Source of the DNA: Holophagaceae bacterium
GTDB lineage: Bacteria > Acidobacteriota > Holophagae > Holophagales > Holophagaceae
DNA: 64,000 bases
NCBI GenBank assembly: GCA_013334395.1
Contig: JAAXXS010000001.1
Location: 40,723 to 104,722 of the forward strand
Direction of reading: 5' to 3'
Position 1 is the stretch's first letter. Each line of letters opens with the position of its first letter. This document shows positions 26,848 through 35,051 of this stretch, piece by piece. The notes beneath the pieces were generated by a model. That model saw only the letters and a list, made by a program, of their open reading frames with translations, ran no database searches and was not told the origin of the DNA. The position numbers were made by a program, and so were the translations under genes.

Positions 26848-27291
26848 ATGATCCGTCGAACCCTCCCTCTCACCCTGCTCTTTGGCTCCGTCCTGCTCGC
26901 CCAGGCCCCTGGGGGACCCGTGCCGCTTCCGGCCCCAGGCTCTGCGCCTGTCGAGGATGTGGGCATCATCAAGGCCACGCCCTACAAGCCCGTCATCAAT
27001 CGGGATCCGTTCTCCGCTCCGCGGGATGAACGACCGGTCGATGCCCTGGACATCCTGGACGACATCGCCGTCAAGGGGATGATCCGCAAGGATGGCAAGA
27101 ACTTCGCGATCATCTCGGACAGCCGCGGCAACATCCGCTGGCTGCCTGCCGGTCACCGGTTCAAGGATGCGGAGATCACGGCCATCAATGAAAAGTCGGT
27201 CACATTCCATCAGTGGGAATTGAACACGACCAATCGCTCGATATTCCGGACTGTTACGAAGACGTTCAAGCGTGAGGAGGGTAAACGATGA
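26848..27291 (+). CDS. pilP: Type IV pilus assembly protein PilP
   Basis: The 147-residue protein has a cleavable signal peptide (TLPLTLLFGSVLLAQA) but no lipobox Cys, unlike many PilP lipoproteins, so it may be a soluble periplasmic protein. The HR-like domain shows NRDPFSAP, DILDDIAVKGMIRKDGKNFAIISD and WLPAGHRFKDAEITAINEKSVTF. PilP links PilNO to the N0 domain of the PilQ secretin. Its stop overlaps the pilQ start (ATGA). Confidence 0.92.
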   Translation: MIRRTLPLTLLFGSVLLAQAPGGPVPLPAPGSAPVEDVGIIKATPYKPVINRDPFSAPRDERPVDALDILDDIAVKGMIRKDGKNFAIISDSRGNIRWLPAGHRFKDAEITAINEKSVTFHQWELNTTNRSIFRTVTKTFKREEGKR

Positions 27292-29429
27292 ATGCTCGCC
27301 TGAGTTCCTTGCTGGTTGCAGGGGGCGTGGTCCTGGCGGGGATCCACCCGGGGTCCCTCCATGCCTCTCCTGCCCTGGAGACGGCCACCCGCAAAGCCAC
27401 TCTCGTGTCTGCCGCGCTGGAGCCCGATGGCGTTGGTGCCAGACTCCTGCTCCGCGTGCCTGGGTTGACCTCCAGGCCCGGGGTTCAGGTGCTGCCCAAC
27501 CCTGCCCGGGTGGTGGTGGACCTGCCCGGCGTGGATCGGGGAACGGCCGTCACTCGCCAGGATCTGAACCTGCTGATGCACCCTCTGATTCAGAAGGTGC
27601 GACTCGCCCAGTTCACACCTGAGCCCAAGCCGGTGACCCGGATGGTCCTGGAGGTCGTTCCCGGCACCCAGGTCCTCGTGGAGGTCACCGCGGAGGGCGT
27701 CCAGGTGCTCCTGACACCTGGTGAAGGTCGCGTCCAGGCACGCTTTGAGGCCCTCCCCCGTCCCCAGGCTCCCGTGGCATCCCCGGTGACCGCCTCCGAG
27801 GTCGTTTCGCTGCTGGCGTCCTTCGAGGTGGCCCCGCTTCCTGCCCCGGCCCCCGTGATCACGCCCGAGCCCGCCCCGGTCGTGGTTGCCAAGGCCGTCC
27901 CGCCTCCCGTGGAAGCACCGGCGGCCCCCGCCGTCGTCGCTGAGCCGAAGGTGGTGGCCCTGAAGCCCCTGGCACCGCTCCCCGCCGTCGGGGGTGCTTT
28001 CCAGCTGCTGCCCCAGGTGGCCGCGGCGACACTGCTGCCGGTGGCCACCCCGAACGCAGTCCAGGTGCCCGAGCCCGAGAAACCCCGTGCAGCCGCCCCG
28101 ATCCGGTCCTCGAGCCGCACCCTGGGTGAGAGCCAGGCCAAATACACCGGCTCCAAGATCACCATCGACCTGCAGAACACCGAGATCCGGGACTTCATCC
28201 GCATCCTCGCGGATACCGGCAAGCTCAACCTGGTCATGGACCCCGATGTCCAGGGCAGTGCCGGCTTCAAGTTCACCGACACCCCCTGGGATCAGGTGCT
28301 CGACGTCGTCCTCAAGAACTCGGGCCTGGGCAAGGAAGTCCAGAATGGCGTGCTGCGCGTCGCCAAGGTCGACAAGCTCCAGAAGGAAGAAGAAGAGCGC
28401 AAGAAGCTGGATGAGATCAAGGCGCTGGCCGGGGAGCTCCAGACCATCACGCGCCCCCTCTCCTACGCGAAGGTCGGCGAGGTCCAGAAGATCCTCAAGG
28501 ACATCCTCTCCAAGCGCGGCTCCGCCATCCTCGATGAGCGCACGAACACCCTGATCATCACAGACCTGCCGCACCGCATCCCGGTCATCGAGGACCTGAT
28601 CCAGACCCTCGACGTCCAGATCCAGCAGGTGCAGATCGAAGCCCGGGTGGTCGAAGCCAACAAGGACTGGCAGCGCCAGTTCGGCGTGAAGTGGCCCACC
28701 TCCAACAACGGGGATGTCGCCCTGACCAGCGGCGGCACTACCAGCACGACGACACCCTGGGTGGGCACCACCGCACCCTTCTGGAACGGCACCACGGGCC
28801 TCAGCAAGCCGGCCTCCGGCCAGCAGGGTGCCATCGCCTGGAACCCTGGCAAGGATGGCGTCACCTCCATTGCGGCTCCCGCCGGAGAGCTCTGGCTGTC
28901 GTTCCTGAGCAACCGGTTCAGCATCAACGCGGTCCTGCAGGCCCTCGAGAGCGAAGGCACCGTGAAGATCGTGTCCTCGCCCAAGATCGTGACCCAGAAC
29001 AACAAGAAGGCCACGATCCTCAGTGGCGAGAAGATCCCCTATCCCACCCAGCAGGGCGGGGCCCAAGGCGGTGCCATCACCGTGGCCTTCATCGACGCGA
29101 ACCTGCAGCTGGATGTCACGCCCCAGATCACCAACGAGGGCACCATCATCATGGACATCAAGCTGGAGAAGGCCGAGGCCGACTTCAGCCGCACCGTGAA
29201 CGGCACCCCCACCATCCTCCGGAAGGCCCTGGAGACCCAGATGCTGGTCCGGGATGGCGGCACGGCTGTGCTGGGCGGCGTCTACATCACCAACTCCACG
29301 GTCGGCACCGCCGGTGTGCCCTTCCTCGCAAAGCTGCCGATCATCGGCTTCCTCTTCCGCAAGGACACCAAGCAGGAGAAGAATGCCGAGCTGCTGATCT
29401 TCATCACCCCCAGGATCCTCCGCCAGTAG
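27288..29429 (+). CDS. pilQ: Type IV pilus outer-membrane secretin PilQ
   Basis: The 713-residue secretin has a signal peptide and one AMIN peptidoglycan-binding domain (about residues 35-125; VLPNPARVVVDLPGVDRGT). A Pro/Ala/Val linker (about 165-270) follows. Next are an N0/STN domain (KITIDLQNTEIRDFIRILA), an N1 domain (VQKILKDILSKRGSAILDERTNTLIITDLP) and the secretin channel (KATILSGEKIPYPTQQGG, VAFIDANLQLDVTPQI, AKLPIIGFLFRK, ELLIFITPRIL). One AMIN rather than two is present. It forms the pore through which the pilus exits. It is the last gene of the operon and is followed by a strong hairpin. Confidence 0.96.
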   Translation: MNARLSSLLVAGGVVLAGIHPGSLHASPALETATRKATLVSAALEPDGVGARLLLRVPGLTSRPGVQVLPNPARVVVDLPGVDRGTAVTRQDLNLLMHPLIQKVRLAQFTPEPKPVTRMVLEVVPGTQVLVEVTAEGVQVLLTPGEGRVQARFEALPRPQAPVASPVTASEVVSLLASFEVAPLPAPAPVITPEPAPVVVAKAVPPPVEAPAAPAVVAEPKVVALKPLAPLPAVGGAFQLLPQVAAATLLPVATPNAVQVPEPEKPRAAAPIRSSSRTLGESQAKYTGSKITIDLQNTEIRDFIRILADTGKLNLVMDPDVQGSAGFKFTDTPWDQVLDVVLKNSGLGKEVQNGVLRVAKVDKLQKEEEERKKLDEIKALAGELQTITRPLSYAKVGEVQKILKDILSKRGSAILDERTNTLIITDLPHRIPVIEDLIQTLDVQIQQVQIEARVVEANKDWQRQFGVKWPTSNNGDVALTSGGTTSTTTPWVGTTAPFWNGTTGLSKPASGQQGAIAWNPGKDGVTSIAAPAGELWLSFLSNRFSINAVLQALESEGTVKIVSSPKIVTQNNKKATILSGEKIPYPTQQGGAQGGAITVAFIDANLQLDVTPQITNEGTIIMDIKLEKAEADFSRTVNGTPTILRKALETQMLVRDGGTAVLGGVYITNSTVGTAGVPFLAKLPIIGFLFRKDTKQEKNAELLIFITPRILRQ

Positions 29430-29443
29430 GCGGGATCCCATCC

Positions 29444-29476
29444 ATAAGAACGGCCCCGATTCGGGGCCGTTCTTAT
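29444..29476. terminator. Bidirectional hairpin terminator after pilQ
   Basis: A perfect 16-bp inverted repeat (ATAAGAACGGCCCCGA / TCGGGGCCGTTCTTAT) with a one-base centre forms a strong GC-core hairpin with A and T tracts flanking the core. It sits between the convergent pilQ and zinc-ribbon-like genes and can terminate both. Confidence 0.85.
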
Positions 29477-29493
29477 GTCTATGAAAGGGAAAA

Positions 29494-29694
29494 CTACTTG
29501 GCGATGGGCAGGGTGCGGACCAAGCGCTTGCAGCTGTTGCAGAGCAGGGTGAAGTTGTCGGACTGCTCCATGTGGTATTTGAAGCCCGGGTCCTCGTCCA
29601 CCTTCTCCATGTGTCCAAAGTGGTATTCGGCGATGCGCACGCTCTGGGGGGCGGTCAGATCGGCGCCGCAGTGGGTGCAGGAGATGGCGGCCAT
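29494..29694 (-). CDS. Small Cys-rich protein, probable zinc ribbon
   Basis: This 66-residue protein has two CxxC knuckles (SCTHCGADL near the start and LLCNSCKRLV near the end), consistent with one zinc site. No enzyme motif is visible and no function can be assigned. It lies 25 bp downstream of a small membrane-protein gene on the same strand and converges with pilQ. Confidence 0.75.
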   Translation of the reverse strand: MAAISCTHCGADLTAPQSVRIAEYHFGHMEKVDEDPGFKYHMEQSDNFTLLCNSCKRLVRTLPIAK

Positions 29695-29719
29695 GCTTGC
29701 TCCTCGGGAAGGCTGGGGG

Positions 29720-29872
29720 TCAGGAAAGGAAGAATTTCCAGAGCACCCAGCTTAACAGAGCCAGGGCGGCGAGGCCGACGAAGACCCGCAGCAGCACCTT
29801 TCCGAGCTGATATGCGACATAGATCACGAAGAGGGTCACCGCAGCGGCGAGCACCAGCTGGAGGTTGCTCAT
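29720..29872 (-). CDS. Small membrane protein, about 50 residues
   Basis: The product (MSNLQLVLAAAVTLFVIYVA...) consists almost entirely of two hydrophobic helices separated by a short basic stretch (QLGKVLLR), ending KFFLS. It is too short for its own line in the ORF track and appears there as the C-terminus of a longer shadow frame. ATG 29872 overlaps the stop of the upstream dehydrogenase homologue by 4 bp (ATGA), which supports it being translated. No function recognised. Confidence 0.65.
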   Translation of the reverse strand: MSNLQLVLAAAVTLFVIYVAYQLGKVLLRVFVGLAALALLSWVLWKFFLS

Positions 29873-30738
29873 GAGCGCCGCCCCTGGGGATCCCACGGGA
29901 AGAAGCCGCTGCCGCGCTTGAGGCCCAGCGAGCCTTCTGCGGCCTTCGACACCAGGATCCCGGGGGGGCGGAAGCGCTCCTCGCCTGCGTCGGCCAGCCC
30001 CTCGGCGATGCGCAGGCGGAGGTCGAGCCCGATGCGGTCCGACAGTTCCAGGGGCCCCACGGGGTGACCGTAGCCGAGGGTCATGAGGGCGTCCAGGTCC
30101 TCGGCGGAAGCCACCCCGTCCTCCAGGAGCCGCATGGCCTCCAGGCCCTGGGCCAGGGCCATGCGGGCCGCAGCGAAGCCCGGCTGGTCCCGGACCTGCA
30201 CCACCCGCTTGCGGAGGGCTTGGCCCAGGGCCCGAGTCCGCGCCACCAGCCTCTCCGGGGTGCCGGGCGCCACGCCCATCTCCACCACGGCCATCCGGGG
30301 CACGGGCACGAAGAGGTGGAACCCCACGAGCCGGTCCGGCAGTCCCGCCGCCAGGGCCAGGCTGGAGATCCGCAGAGATGAGGTCCCGGAGAGCAGCAGG
30401 AGCTCCGGGGCGCCCCAGCGGGCGGCCGTGGCTAGGGCAGGGGTCTTGGCGGCCGGGTCCTCGGGAAGGGCCTCCAGGAAGGCGCTGACGCCCTCCAGGG
30501 CCTCGCGGGCAAAGACCCGGCCTGTGAGGCGCGCTTCTACTTCCCAGCGCGCCTCGGGGCTCAGGCGACCCTTGGCGACCGCCTGGTCCCAGCGGCGCTG
30601 GATGATCAGGCGCCCCGCCTCGGCATGGTCCTGATCCCGCCCCAGCAGGCGCGTCTCCAGGCCGCACTCGGCGGCCCACTGGGCCAGGGAAAGGCCCAGG
30701 GTGCCGGGGCCGAGAATCGCGAGGGGGCCTTCGGTCAT
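29869..30738 (-). CDS. 3-hydroxyacyl-CoA dehydrogenase family protein with altered active site
   Basis: The 289-residue protein follows the 3-hydroxybutyryl/3-hydroxyacyl-CoA dehydrogenase layout: Rossmann motif ILGPGTLGLSLA, a Ser-rich segment (SGTSSLRISSLA), catalytic His and Glu in GFHLFVPVPRMAVVEMG, and DLDALMTLGYGHPVGPLELSDRIGLD. Two usually invariant positions differ: HFFNP reads HLFVP, and the Asn of PGFIVNR is Ala (PGFAAARM). The fold is probably kept, but normal dehydrogenase activity is doubtful. ATG 30738 was chosen; the track start at 31503 lies in the divergent PP2C gene. It is coupled by ATGA to the small membrane protein gene. Confidence 0.8.
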   Translation of the reverse strand: MTEGPLAILGPGTLGLSLAQWAAECGLETRLLGRDQDHAEAGRLIIQRRWDQAVAKGRLSPEARWEVEARLTGRVFAREALEGVSAFLEALPEDPAAKTPALATAARWGAPELLLLSGTSSLRISSLALAAGLPDRLVGFHLFVPVPRMAVVEMGVAPGTPERLVARTRALGQALRKRVVQVRDQPGFAAARMALAQGLEAMRLLEDGVASAEDLDALMTLGYGHPVGPLELSDRIGLDLRLRIAEGLADAGEERFRPPGILVSKAAEGSLGLKRGSGFFPWDPQGRRS

Positions 30739-30825
30739 GGATTTGAGTCTCCTCCCGCTATGATGAACGGAAAGGGCCTCCTTGACGTCCCCCAACCAGC
30801 CCAATCCCCGGGGCCTTCCTGCGCC

Positions 30826-31746
30826 ATGCTCATCGACTACGCCGCCATCACGCATCCGGGCAAGGTCCGGAAGAATAACGAGGACGCTTACCTGCTGAGC
30901 GCGCTGGACGGCGATGAGCCCATCCTGAATGGCCCCATCCGGCCCCTGAGCGTGGCGGAACCGGGCCTCCTCGTGGCGGTGGCGGACGGCATGGGCGGCG
31001 CTGCGGCGGGCGAGGTGGCCAGCCACGAAGGCCTGGCCGCAGTCTCGCTCTTCCTCTTCGGCCACTGGGGTCAGCTCGGAGCCGCCGCCCGGCAGGAGCT
31101 GCTGCTGGTCCAGGCCCTGCGGACGGCCGTGACGCAGGCGAGCGCCGCGGTCCTGCGCTACTCCGACGATGACCGCACCGTGCGGGGCATGGGCTCGACC
31201 CTCACGGCCGCCGTGCTCTGGAACGGCTGCGCCTACCTGGCTCAGATCGGCGATTCCCGGGCCTATCTCGTGCGGGAAGGCCAGCTGCACCAGCTGACCG
31301 AGGACCAGACCCTGGTGAACGACCTCGTGGCCCAGGGCACCCTCACCCTTGAGCAGGCCCGGGTCCATCCCCAGCGCAACATGATCACCCAGGCCCTGGG
31401 CTCGCCCCAGGCGTTGCGGGTGGCAGTGGCCCGGCTGCCCCTGCGCCGGGGCGATCAGCTGCTCTTCTGCTCCGACGGTCTCCACGGCGAGGTCCCCAAC
31501 CACCAGCTGCGCGAGCTGCTGAGTCGGGGCGACCCGCCCCAGCAGGCCCTGGAGCTGCTGGTGGAAGCGGCCCTCGACTCGGGTGGCCGGGACAACATCA
31601 CGGGCGTCCTGCTTTCGCTCCAGGATCCGGCCCTGCCGCTCCCGAAGTCCGGCGAGTCGCCCGGTCTCAGGTTCCTGGATCCCGACCGGGCCGAGCTTGG
31701 TTTCTGGGACCGGGTCTGTGCTTTCTTCAAGGGCGGTGCATCATGA
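30826..31746 (+). CDS. PP2C-family Ser/Thr protein phosphatase (second copy)
   Basis: This protein of about 306 residues has all PP2C metal motifs: KNNEDAYLL, VAVADGMGGAAAGE, MGSTLTAAVL, QIGDSRAYLV, CSDGLHGE and GGRDNITGVLL, plus a C-terminal extension of about 50 residues. The start is uncertain: ATG 30826 begins at the domain (MLIDYAAITHPGKVRKNNED); an upstream ATG pair near 30760 would add about 22 residues, and neither has a clear ribosome site. It leads an overlapping operon with RdgC-like genes, a cell-wall amidase and a lipoprotein, and overlaps the next gene by ATGA. Confidence 0.92.
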   Translation: MLIDYAAITHPGKVRKNNEDAYLLSALDGDEPILNGPIRPLSVAEPGLLVAVADGMGGAAAGEVASHEGLAAVSLFLFGHWGQLGAAARQELLLVQALRTAVTQASAAVLRYSDDDRTVRGMGSTLTAAVLWNGCAYLAQIGDSRAYLVREGQLHQLTEDQTLVNDLVAQGTLTLEQARVHPQRNMITQALGSPQALRVAVARLPLRRGDQLLFCSDGLHGEVPNHQLRELLSRGDPPQQALELLVEAALDSGGRDNITGVLLSLQDPALPLPKSGESPGLRFLDPDRAELGFWDRVCAFFKGGAS

Positions 31747-32354
31747 GCATCCTGCAGGGGACCGTGTCCCTCAAACGCTTTCTGGTCCTGGGGCCGGTGC
31801 CGGATGAGAAGGATCTCCAGACCGGGCTGGAACAGGATCAGTTCCGCTCCTTCATGGACGGGATCGAGGAGGAGCGCGTGGGCTGGTGCGACTGGCGGAA
31901 CCCGCTGATCACGCCCCCGGACGAGAACTGGGTCGGCCAGGAGCGCTTCGCCGTCTTCGCCCTGCGCATCGACACGCGGCGGGTGCCGCCCACGCTTCTC
32001 AAGGCCCACGTGGACCTGCGGCTCCAGGCCCTGCAGAAGGAGAAGGACCTCACCTTCGTCGGCAAGGAGGCCCGCATCTCCCTCGCCGATGAAGTGAAGG
32101 TCGAGCTGCTGAGCAAGGTCCTGCCCACGCCCAGGGTGGTGGAGGTGGCCTGGGACCTGAAGGGCGGCATCCTCTGGACCACCGCCTCCTCCGCGAAGGC
32201 GCAGGGGGTCCTGTCGGGCCTGTTCATCAAGTCCTTCGGCTGCGAGATCCACCCCCTGGCGCCCCTGGTGCTGTCGGGCCGGCTCTGTCCGGACCTGTCC
32301 GTGGAAGCGTTGGTGGCCCTGGATCCGCTGGATCTCGAACTCGAGGAGGCCTGA
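31743..32354 (+). CDS. RdgC-like protein, N-terminal half (short form)
   Basis: The 203-residue protein resembles the first two thirds of RdgC, a DNA-binding protein that limits RecA recombination. Matching features are an N-terminal domain, GWCDWRNPLITPPDENW, a charged helix (LLKAHVDLRLQALQKEKDL), ISLADEVKVELLSKVLPTPRVVEVAWDLKGGILWTTASSAKAQGVLSGLF and a FGCEIHPLAPL end. E. coli RdgC is about 300 residues and continues with a C-terminal part that is missing here. The following gene appears to supply that part. It is coupled to the PP2C gene by ATGA. Confidence 0.7.
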   Translation: MSILQGTVSLKRFLVLGPVPDEKDLQTGLEQDQFRSFMDGIEEERVGWCDWRNPLITPPDENWVGQERFAVFALRIDTRRVPPTLLKAHVDLRLQALQKEKDLTFVGKEARISLADEVKVELLSKVLPTPRVVEVAWDLKGGILWTTASSAKAQGVLSGLFIKSFGCEIHPLAPLVLSGRLCPDLSVEALVALDPLDLELEEA

Positions 32355-32355
32355 G

Positions 32356-32916
32356 GTGAAGCCTCTAGAGCTATTGGAACAGGGCCGCTTCCTGGGGGAG
32401 GAATTCCTCCTCTGGCTGTGGATGCGCAGCATGACCGAAGGCGGTGCCAGCGGCGAGGAGGGCGACGGCTCCGGCTGCTTCGTGGATGACGCCATCCAGC
32501 TGGCCTCCGAGCGTGGCGAGGTGAAGGAGATCTCCCTGCGCAAGGGCAATCCCTCCGAGAGCCGCGAGGCCTTCGAGGCCCTCAGCCGCGGCATGCGCCC
32601 GGCCAAGATGAAGCTCCGGATCCTCTCCGGCGACCTGGAATGGGTGTTCACCATCAACGCGACCACCCTCGACATGGGCACGCTGAAGCTGCCCGCCAGC
32701 ACCGGCAAGGCCCCCCACGAGCGGCTCCACGACCGCCTCTTCCTCCTGGAGGAGGGTGCCGGCCACCTGGAGCGCCGCCTGAAGCTGTTCCTCCGGGAGC
32801 GCTCCGGGGACCCCGGGACCCTGCAGGATCAGCTGCGGGCCTGGGTTCTGGCCGGACGTGCCGGAGAAGCCCTGCCTGCGGACGAGGCCGGAAGCGAGGC
32901 GCCGTGGGAGGCCTGA
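32356..32916 (+). CDS. Hypothetical protein resembling the C-terminal part of RdgC
   Basis: This 186-residue protein starts at GTG 32356, 1 bp after the preceding stop, with GAGGAGG as ribosome site. The segment LLWLWMRSMTEGG, then FVDDAIQLASERGEVKEISLRKGNP and MKLRILSGDLEWVFTINATTLDMGTLKLP, follows the order and character of the RdgC C-terminal region (acidic insert, charged strand, WDD..FVL, LKRLKFL). A further 70 helical residues are extra. The pair may form a split RdgC. This is a pattern-based inference, and sequence similarity is weak. Confidence 0.6.
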   Translation: MKPLELLEQGRFLGEEFLLWLWMRSMTEGGASGEEGDGSGCFVDDAIQLASERGEVKEISLRKGNPSESREAFEALSRGMRPAKMKLRILSGDLEWVFTINATTLDMGTLKLPASTGKAPHERLHDRLFLLEEGAGHLERRLKLFLRERSGDPGTLQDQLRAWVLAGRAGEALPADEAGSEAPWEA

Positions 32917-34568
32917 GCCTCCTGCTGCTGCCCGCCCTCTTCGCCGCTCCCGCGGCGCAGGAACCCCCGCCAGTGCTGGCCCAGGCCCGCACCCCCGAGG
33001 GGCGCCCCATCCTCCTGCGGCTCCAGTTCCGCCGGGGCCTGAGTGTCGAAGGCAAGGCGCTGCCCCGGGCCTTTCTGGGGAAGGGCGCGGACGCCGGCGG
33101 TTGGGTCCCCTTCGAGGCCCTGAGTCCCGAGGGCAAGCGCTGGTCCCTGGCGGCCCTGTTTCCCCAGGACCAGTGGCGGCAGGATGAGGTGCGGCACCGG
33201 GTCAGCCACCCCGATGTCGAGTCCGTGTGGACTCTGGCAGCCCTCTTCACCGGGCACGGCCAGAACTACGACCGCCTCATGGCCGCGAACCCCGAGCTGC
33301 CCGAGAAGCTGCGGGAGGGGGACCTGTGGCGCATCCCGCAGAGCCTGCTCTCAGCGGACCTCGGCGGCCCTGGCCGGACCCCCGACCGCACCCAGCCCGA
33401 GGACGCCCTGGACGACGAGGCCCGCGTCGCGGCCTACCGGGCGCTGCTCTCCTTCAGCGAGGATGGCCTCGGAAAGTTCGCGGCCTACCGTCTCCGCAAG
33501 GGCGAGGCCCTCTACTCCAGCGTGGTCATCCGCTACACCGACCGCGTGGACCCCAAGGGCGTGAACGAACTGGCGGACCTCATCGCCCGCCGCAGCGGCA
33601 TCGACGACGTCCGCAGCATCCAGCCCGGCCAGCTCATCAAGATCCCGCTGGCCTACCTGGCCGATCCCTTCCAGTCCGAGGGCAGCTCCGAGCTGGCCGA
33701 GGAGCGGGAGGTCCGCGCCGAGGTGCGGCGCACCGTCCGCGTGGACGCGGGGCCCAAGCTCAAGGGCGTCTGCATCGTCCTGGACGCCGGTCACGGCGGT
33801 GTGGATCCGGGCGCCCGGGCCAACGGCATCTGGGAATCGGATTACGTCTATGACATCTCGATGCGGGTGCGCCGTCTCCTGGAGCAGGAGACGGACGCGC
33901 AGGTGAGCAGCACCATCCGCTACCCCGGGCTCGGCTTCCGCAATCGCGAAGAGATCCGCACCCCCAGCCGCGCGGCGGAGATCCTCACCACGCCGCCCTT
34001 TGCCGTGGACGGGGAGAGCCCCTCGGCCGTCAGCGTCCACCTCCGCTGGGTGCTGGCCAACGACCTCTTCGCCAGCTTCCGGAAGGCCAACGGCGATGCC
34101 CAGAAGACCCTCTTCCTGAGCTTCCACGCGGACAGCCTGCACCCCTCGGCCCGGGGCTCCATGATCTACGTGCCCAGCGCGGCCCTGGTGCCCTCCAGCT
34201 TCGGCCTGGGGGCCTCCTCCACCGGGCGGGTCGCCGAGGGCCGCCGCTCGGGCCGGGTCACGTTCTCGGGCAAGGAGAAGCTGCAGGGCGAGGCCCGCAG
34301 CCGCCAGTTCTCCGAGGCCCTGCTGAAGGCCCTGGAGCAGGACCGCATCCCCATCCACGCCAACCGGCCCATCCGGAACGTCATCCACCGGAGCGGCGGG
34401 AAGTGGGTGCCCGCGGTCATCCGCTACAGCACCGGCGCCACCAAGGTGCTCGTGGAGGTGGCCAACCTCACCAACGAGGAGGATGCCGCCAACCTGCGGG
34501 ATCCCGGCTTCCGGGAGCGCTACGCGGGGGCCGTGGTGGACGCGATCCGGGCCTACTACCGGAAATAG
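32904..34568 (+). CDS. N-acetylmuramoyl-L-alanine amidase (Amidase_3)
   Basis: The product has about 554 residues. GTG 32904 opens a signal peptide (VGGLSLLLLPALFAAPAAQ), so it is periplasmic. The C-terminal half is an Amidase_3 domain with zinc ligands in IVLDAGHGGVDPGARANG (His), ESDYVYDISMRVRRLL (Glu) and LFLSFHADS (His), and a catalytic Glu in KVLVEVANLTNEED. The middle (WTLAALFTGHGQNYDRLMAANP...GDLWRIPQSLL and VNELADLIARRSGIDDVRSIQPGQLIKIPLAYL) looks like two degenerate LysM-type modules. It cleaves the glycan-peptide bond of murein during cell separation or turnover. It overlaps the previous gene by 13 bp. Confidence 0.9.
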   Translation: MGGLSLLLLPALFAAPAAQEPPPVLAQARTPEGRPILLRLQFRRGLSVEGKALPRAFLGKGADAGGWVPFEALSPEGKRWSLAALFPQDQWRQDEVRHRVSHPDVESVWTLAALFTGHGQNYDRLMAANPELPEKLREGDLWRIPQSLLSADLGGPGRTPDRTQPEDALDDEARVAAYRALLSFSEDGLGKFAAYRLRKGEALYSSVVIRYTDRVDPKGVNELADLIARRSGIDDVRSIQPGQLIKIPLAYLADPFQSEGSSELAEEREVRAEVRRTVRVDAGPKLKGVCIVLDAGHGGVDPGARANGIWESDYVYDISMRVRRLLEQETDAQVSSTIRYPGLGFRNREEIRTPSRAAEILTTPPFAVDGESPSAVSVHLRWVLANDLFASFRKANGDAQKTLFLSFHADSLHPSARGSMIYVPSAALVPSSFGLGASSTGRVAEGRRSGRVTFSGKEKLQGEARSRQFSEALLKALEQDRIPIHANRPIRNVIHRSGGKWVPAVIRYSTGATKVLVEVANLTNEEDAANLRDPGFRERYAGAVVDAIRAYYRK

Positions 34569-34576
34569 CACCTGCG

Positions 34577-34603
34577 TTCGCAGGCGCCTTTCGCGCCTGC
34601 GAA
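34577..34603 (+). terminator. GC hairpin between the amidase and lipoprotein genes
   Basis: A perfect 11-bp inverted repeat (TTCGCAGGCGC / GCGCCTGCGAA) with a 5-base loop follows the amidase stop by 9 bp. There is no T-tract on the plus strand, so it may attenuate or stabilise the mRNA rather than terminate. A smaller hairpin (CCTGCG TT CGCAGG) overlaps its left arm, so alternative folding is possible. Confidence 0.45.
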
Positions 34604-34633
34604 AAGACACCAGAATGGAGGGTGGAGGATCCG

Positions 34634-35047
34634 ATGCGGTGGCTCCTGGTGGTGTTCCTTCTGATGGCGGGTCTCGGCTGCCGGAAGCCCGAGCCGGTCG
34701 CCTCGCCCCAGGCCCGGCTGGTGGTGCGGTTCCTGGACCGCGATGCGGTGCTGGAGCTGGCTGCCAGCCCTGCCGAGGGACCCTGGCGGGTCATGAACGC
34801 GGGCCAGTGGGAGCTCCTGGAGGTGCGCTGGAAGGCGGGCGCCCCGAGCATCGGCGCCGCCGTGGTGGGCCGCACGGCCCCGGACTGGGTGCTGCTGGAG
34901 GATCCCGCCCTGGACACGCACCGGGTCGTCATGCGCGGTCCCGGCCCCGAGGAACTGGCCCAGCGGAACCAGCGCATGGACCCCGACGAGCGCGACGCCA
35001 TGGCCCTGCTGGGCGTGCTCTGGGTGCTGGGGTGGGCCCGGCGCTGA
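34634..35047 (+). CDS. Small predicted lipoprotein
   Basis: The 137-residue protein starts at ATG 34634 with GGAGG upstream and has a signal peptide ending in a lipobox (LLMAGLGC). The mature part contains a beta-rich domain (ARLVVRFLDRDAVLELA; WELLEVRWKAG) and a hydrophobic C-terminal helix (AMALLGVLWVLGWARR). No family recognised. It is the last plus-strand gene of the amidase group and converges with purK 4 bp away. Confidence 0.75.
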   Translation: MRWLLVVFLLMAGLGCRKPEPVASPQARLVVRFLDRDAVLELAASPAEGPWRVMNAGQWELLEVRWKAGAPSIGAAVVGRTAPDWVLLEDPALDTHRVVMRGPGPEELAQRNQRMDPDERDAMALLGVLWVLGWARR

Positions 35048-35051
35048 CGCC

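Noticed and set aside
27210-29618. 802-residue minus-strand ORF opposite pilQ
   Set aside because: Shadow of pilQ; contains no recognisable domains and crosses the terminator.
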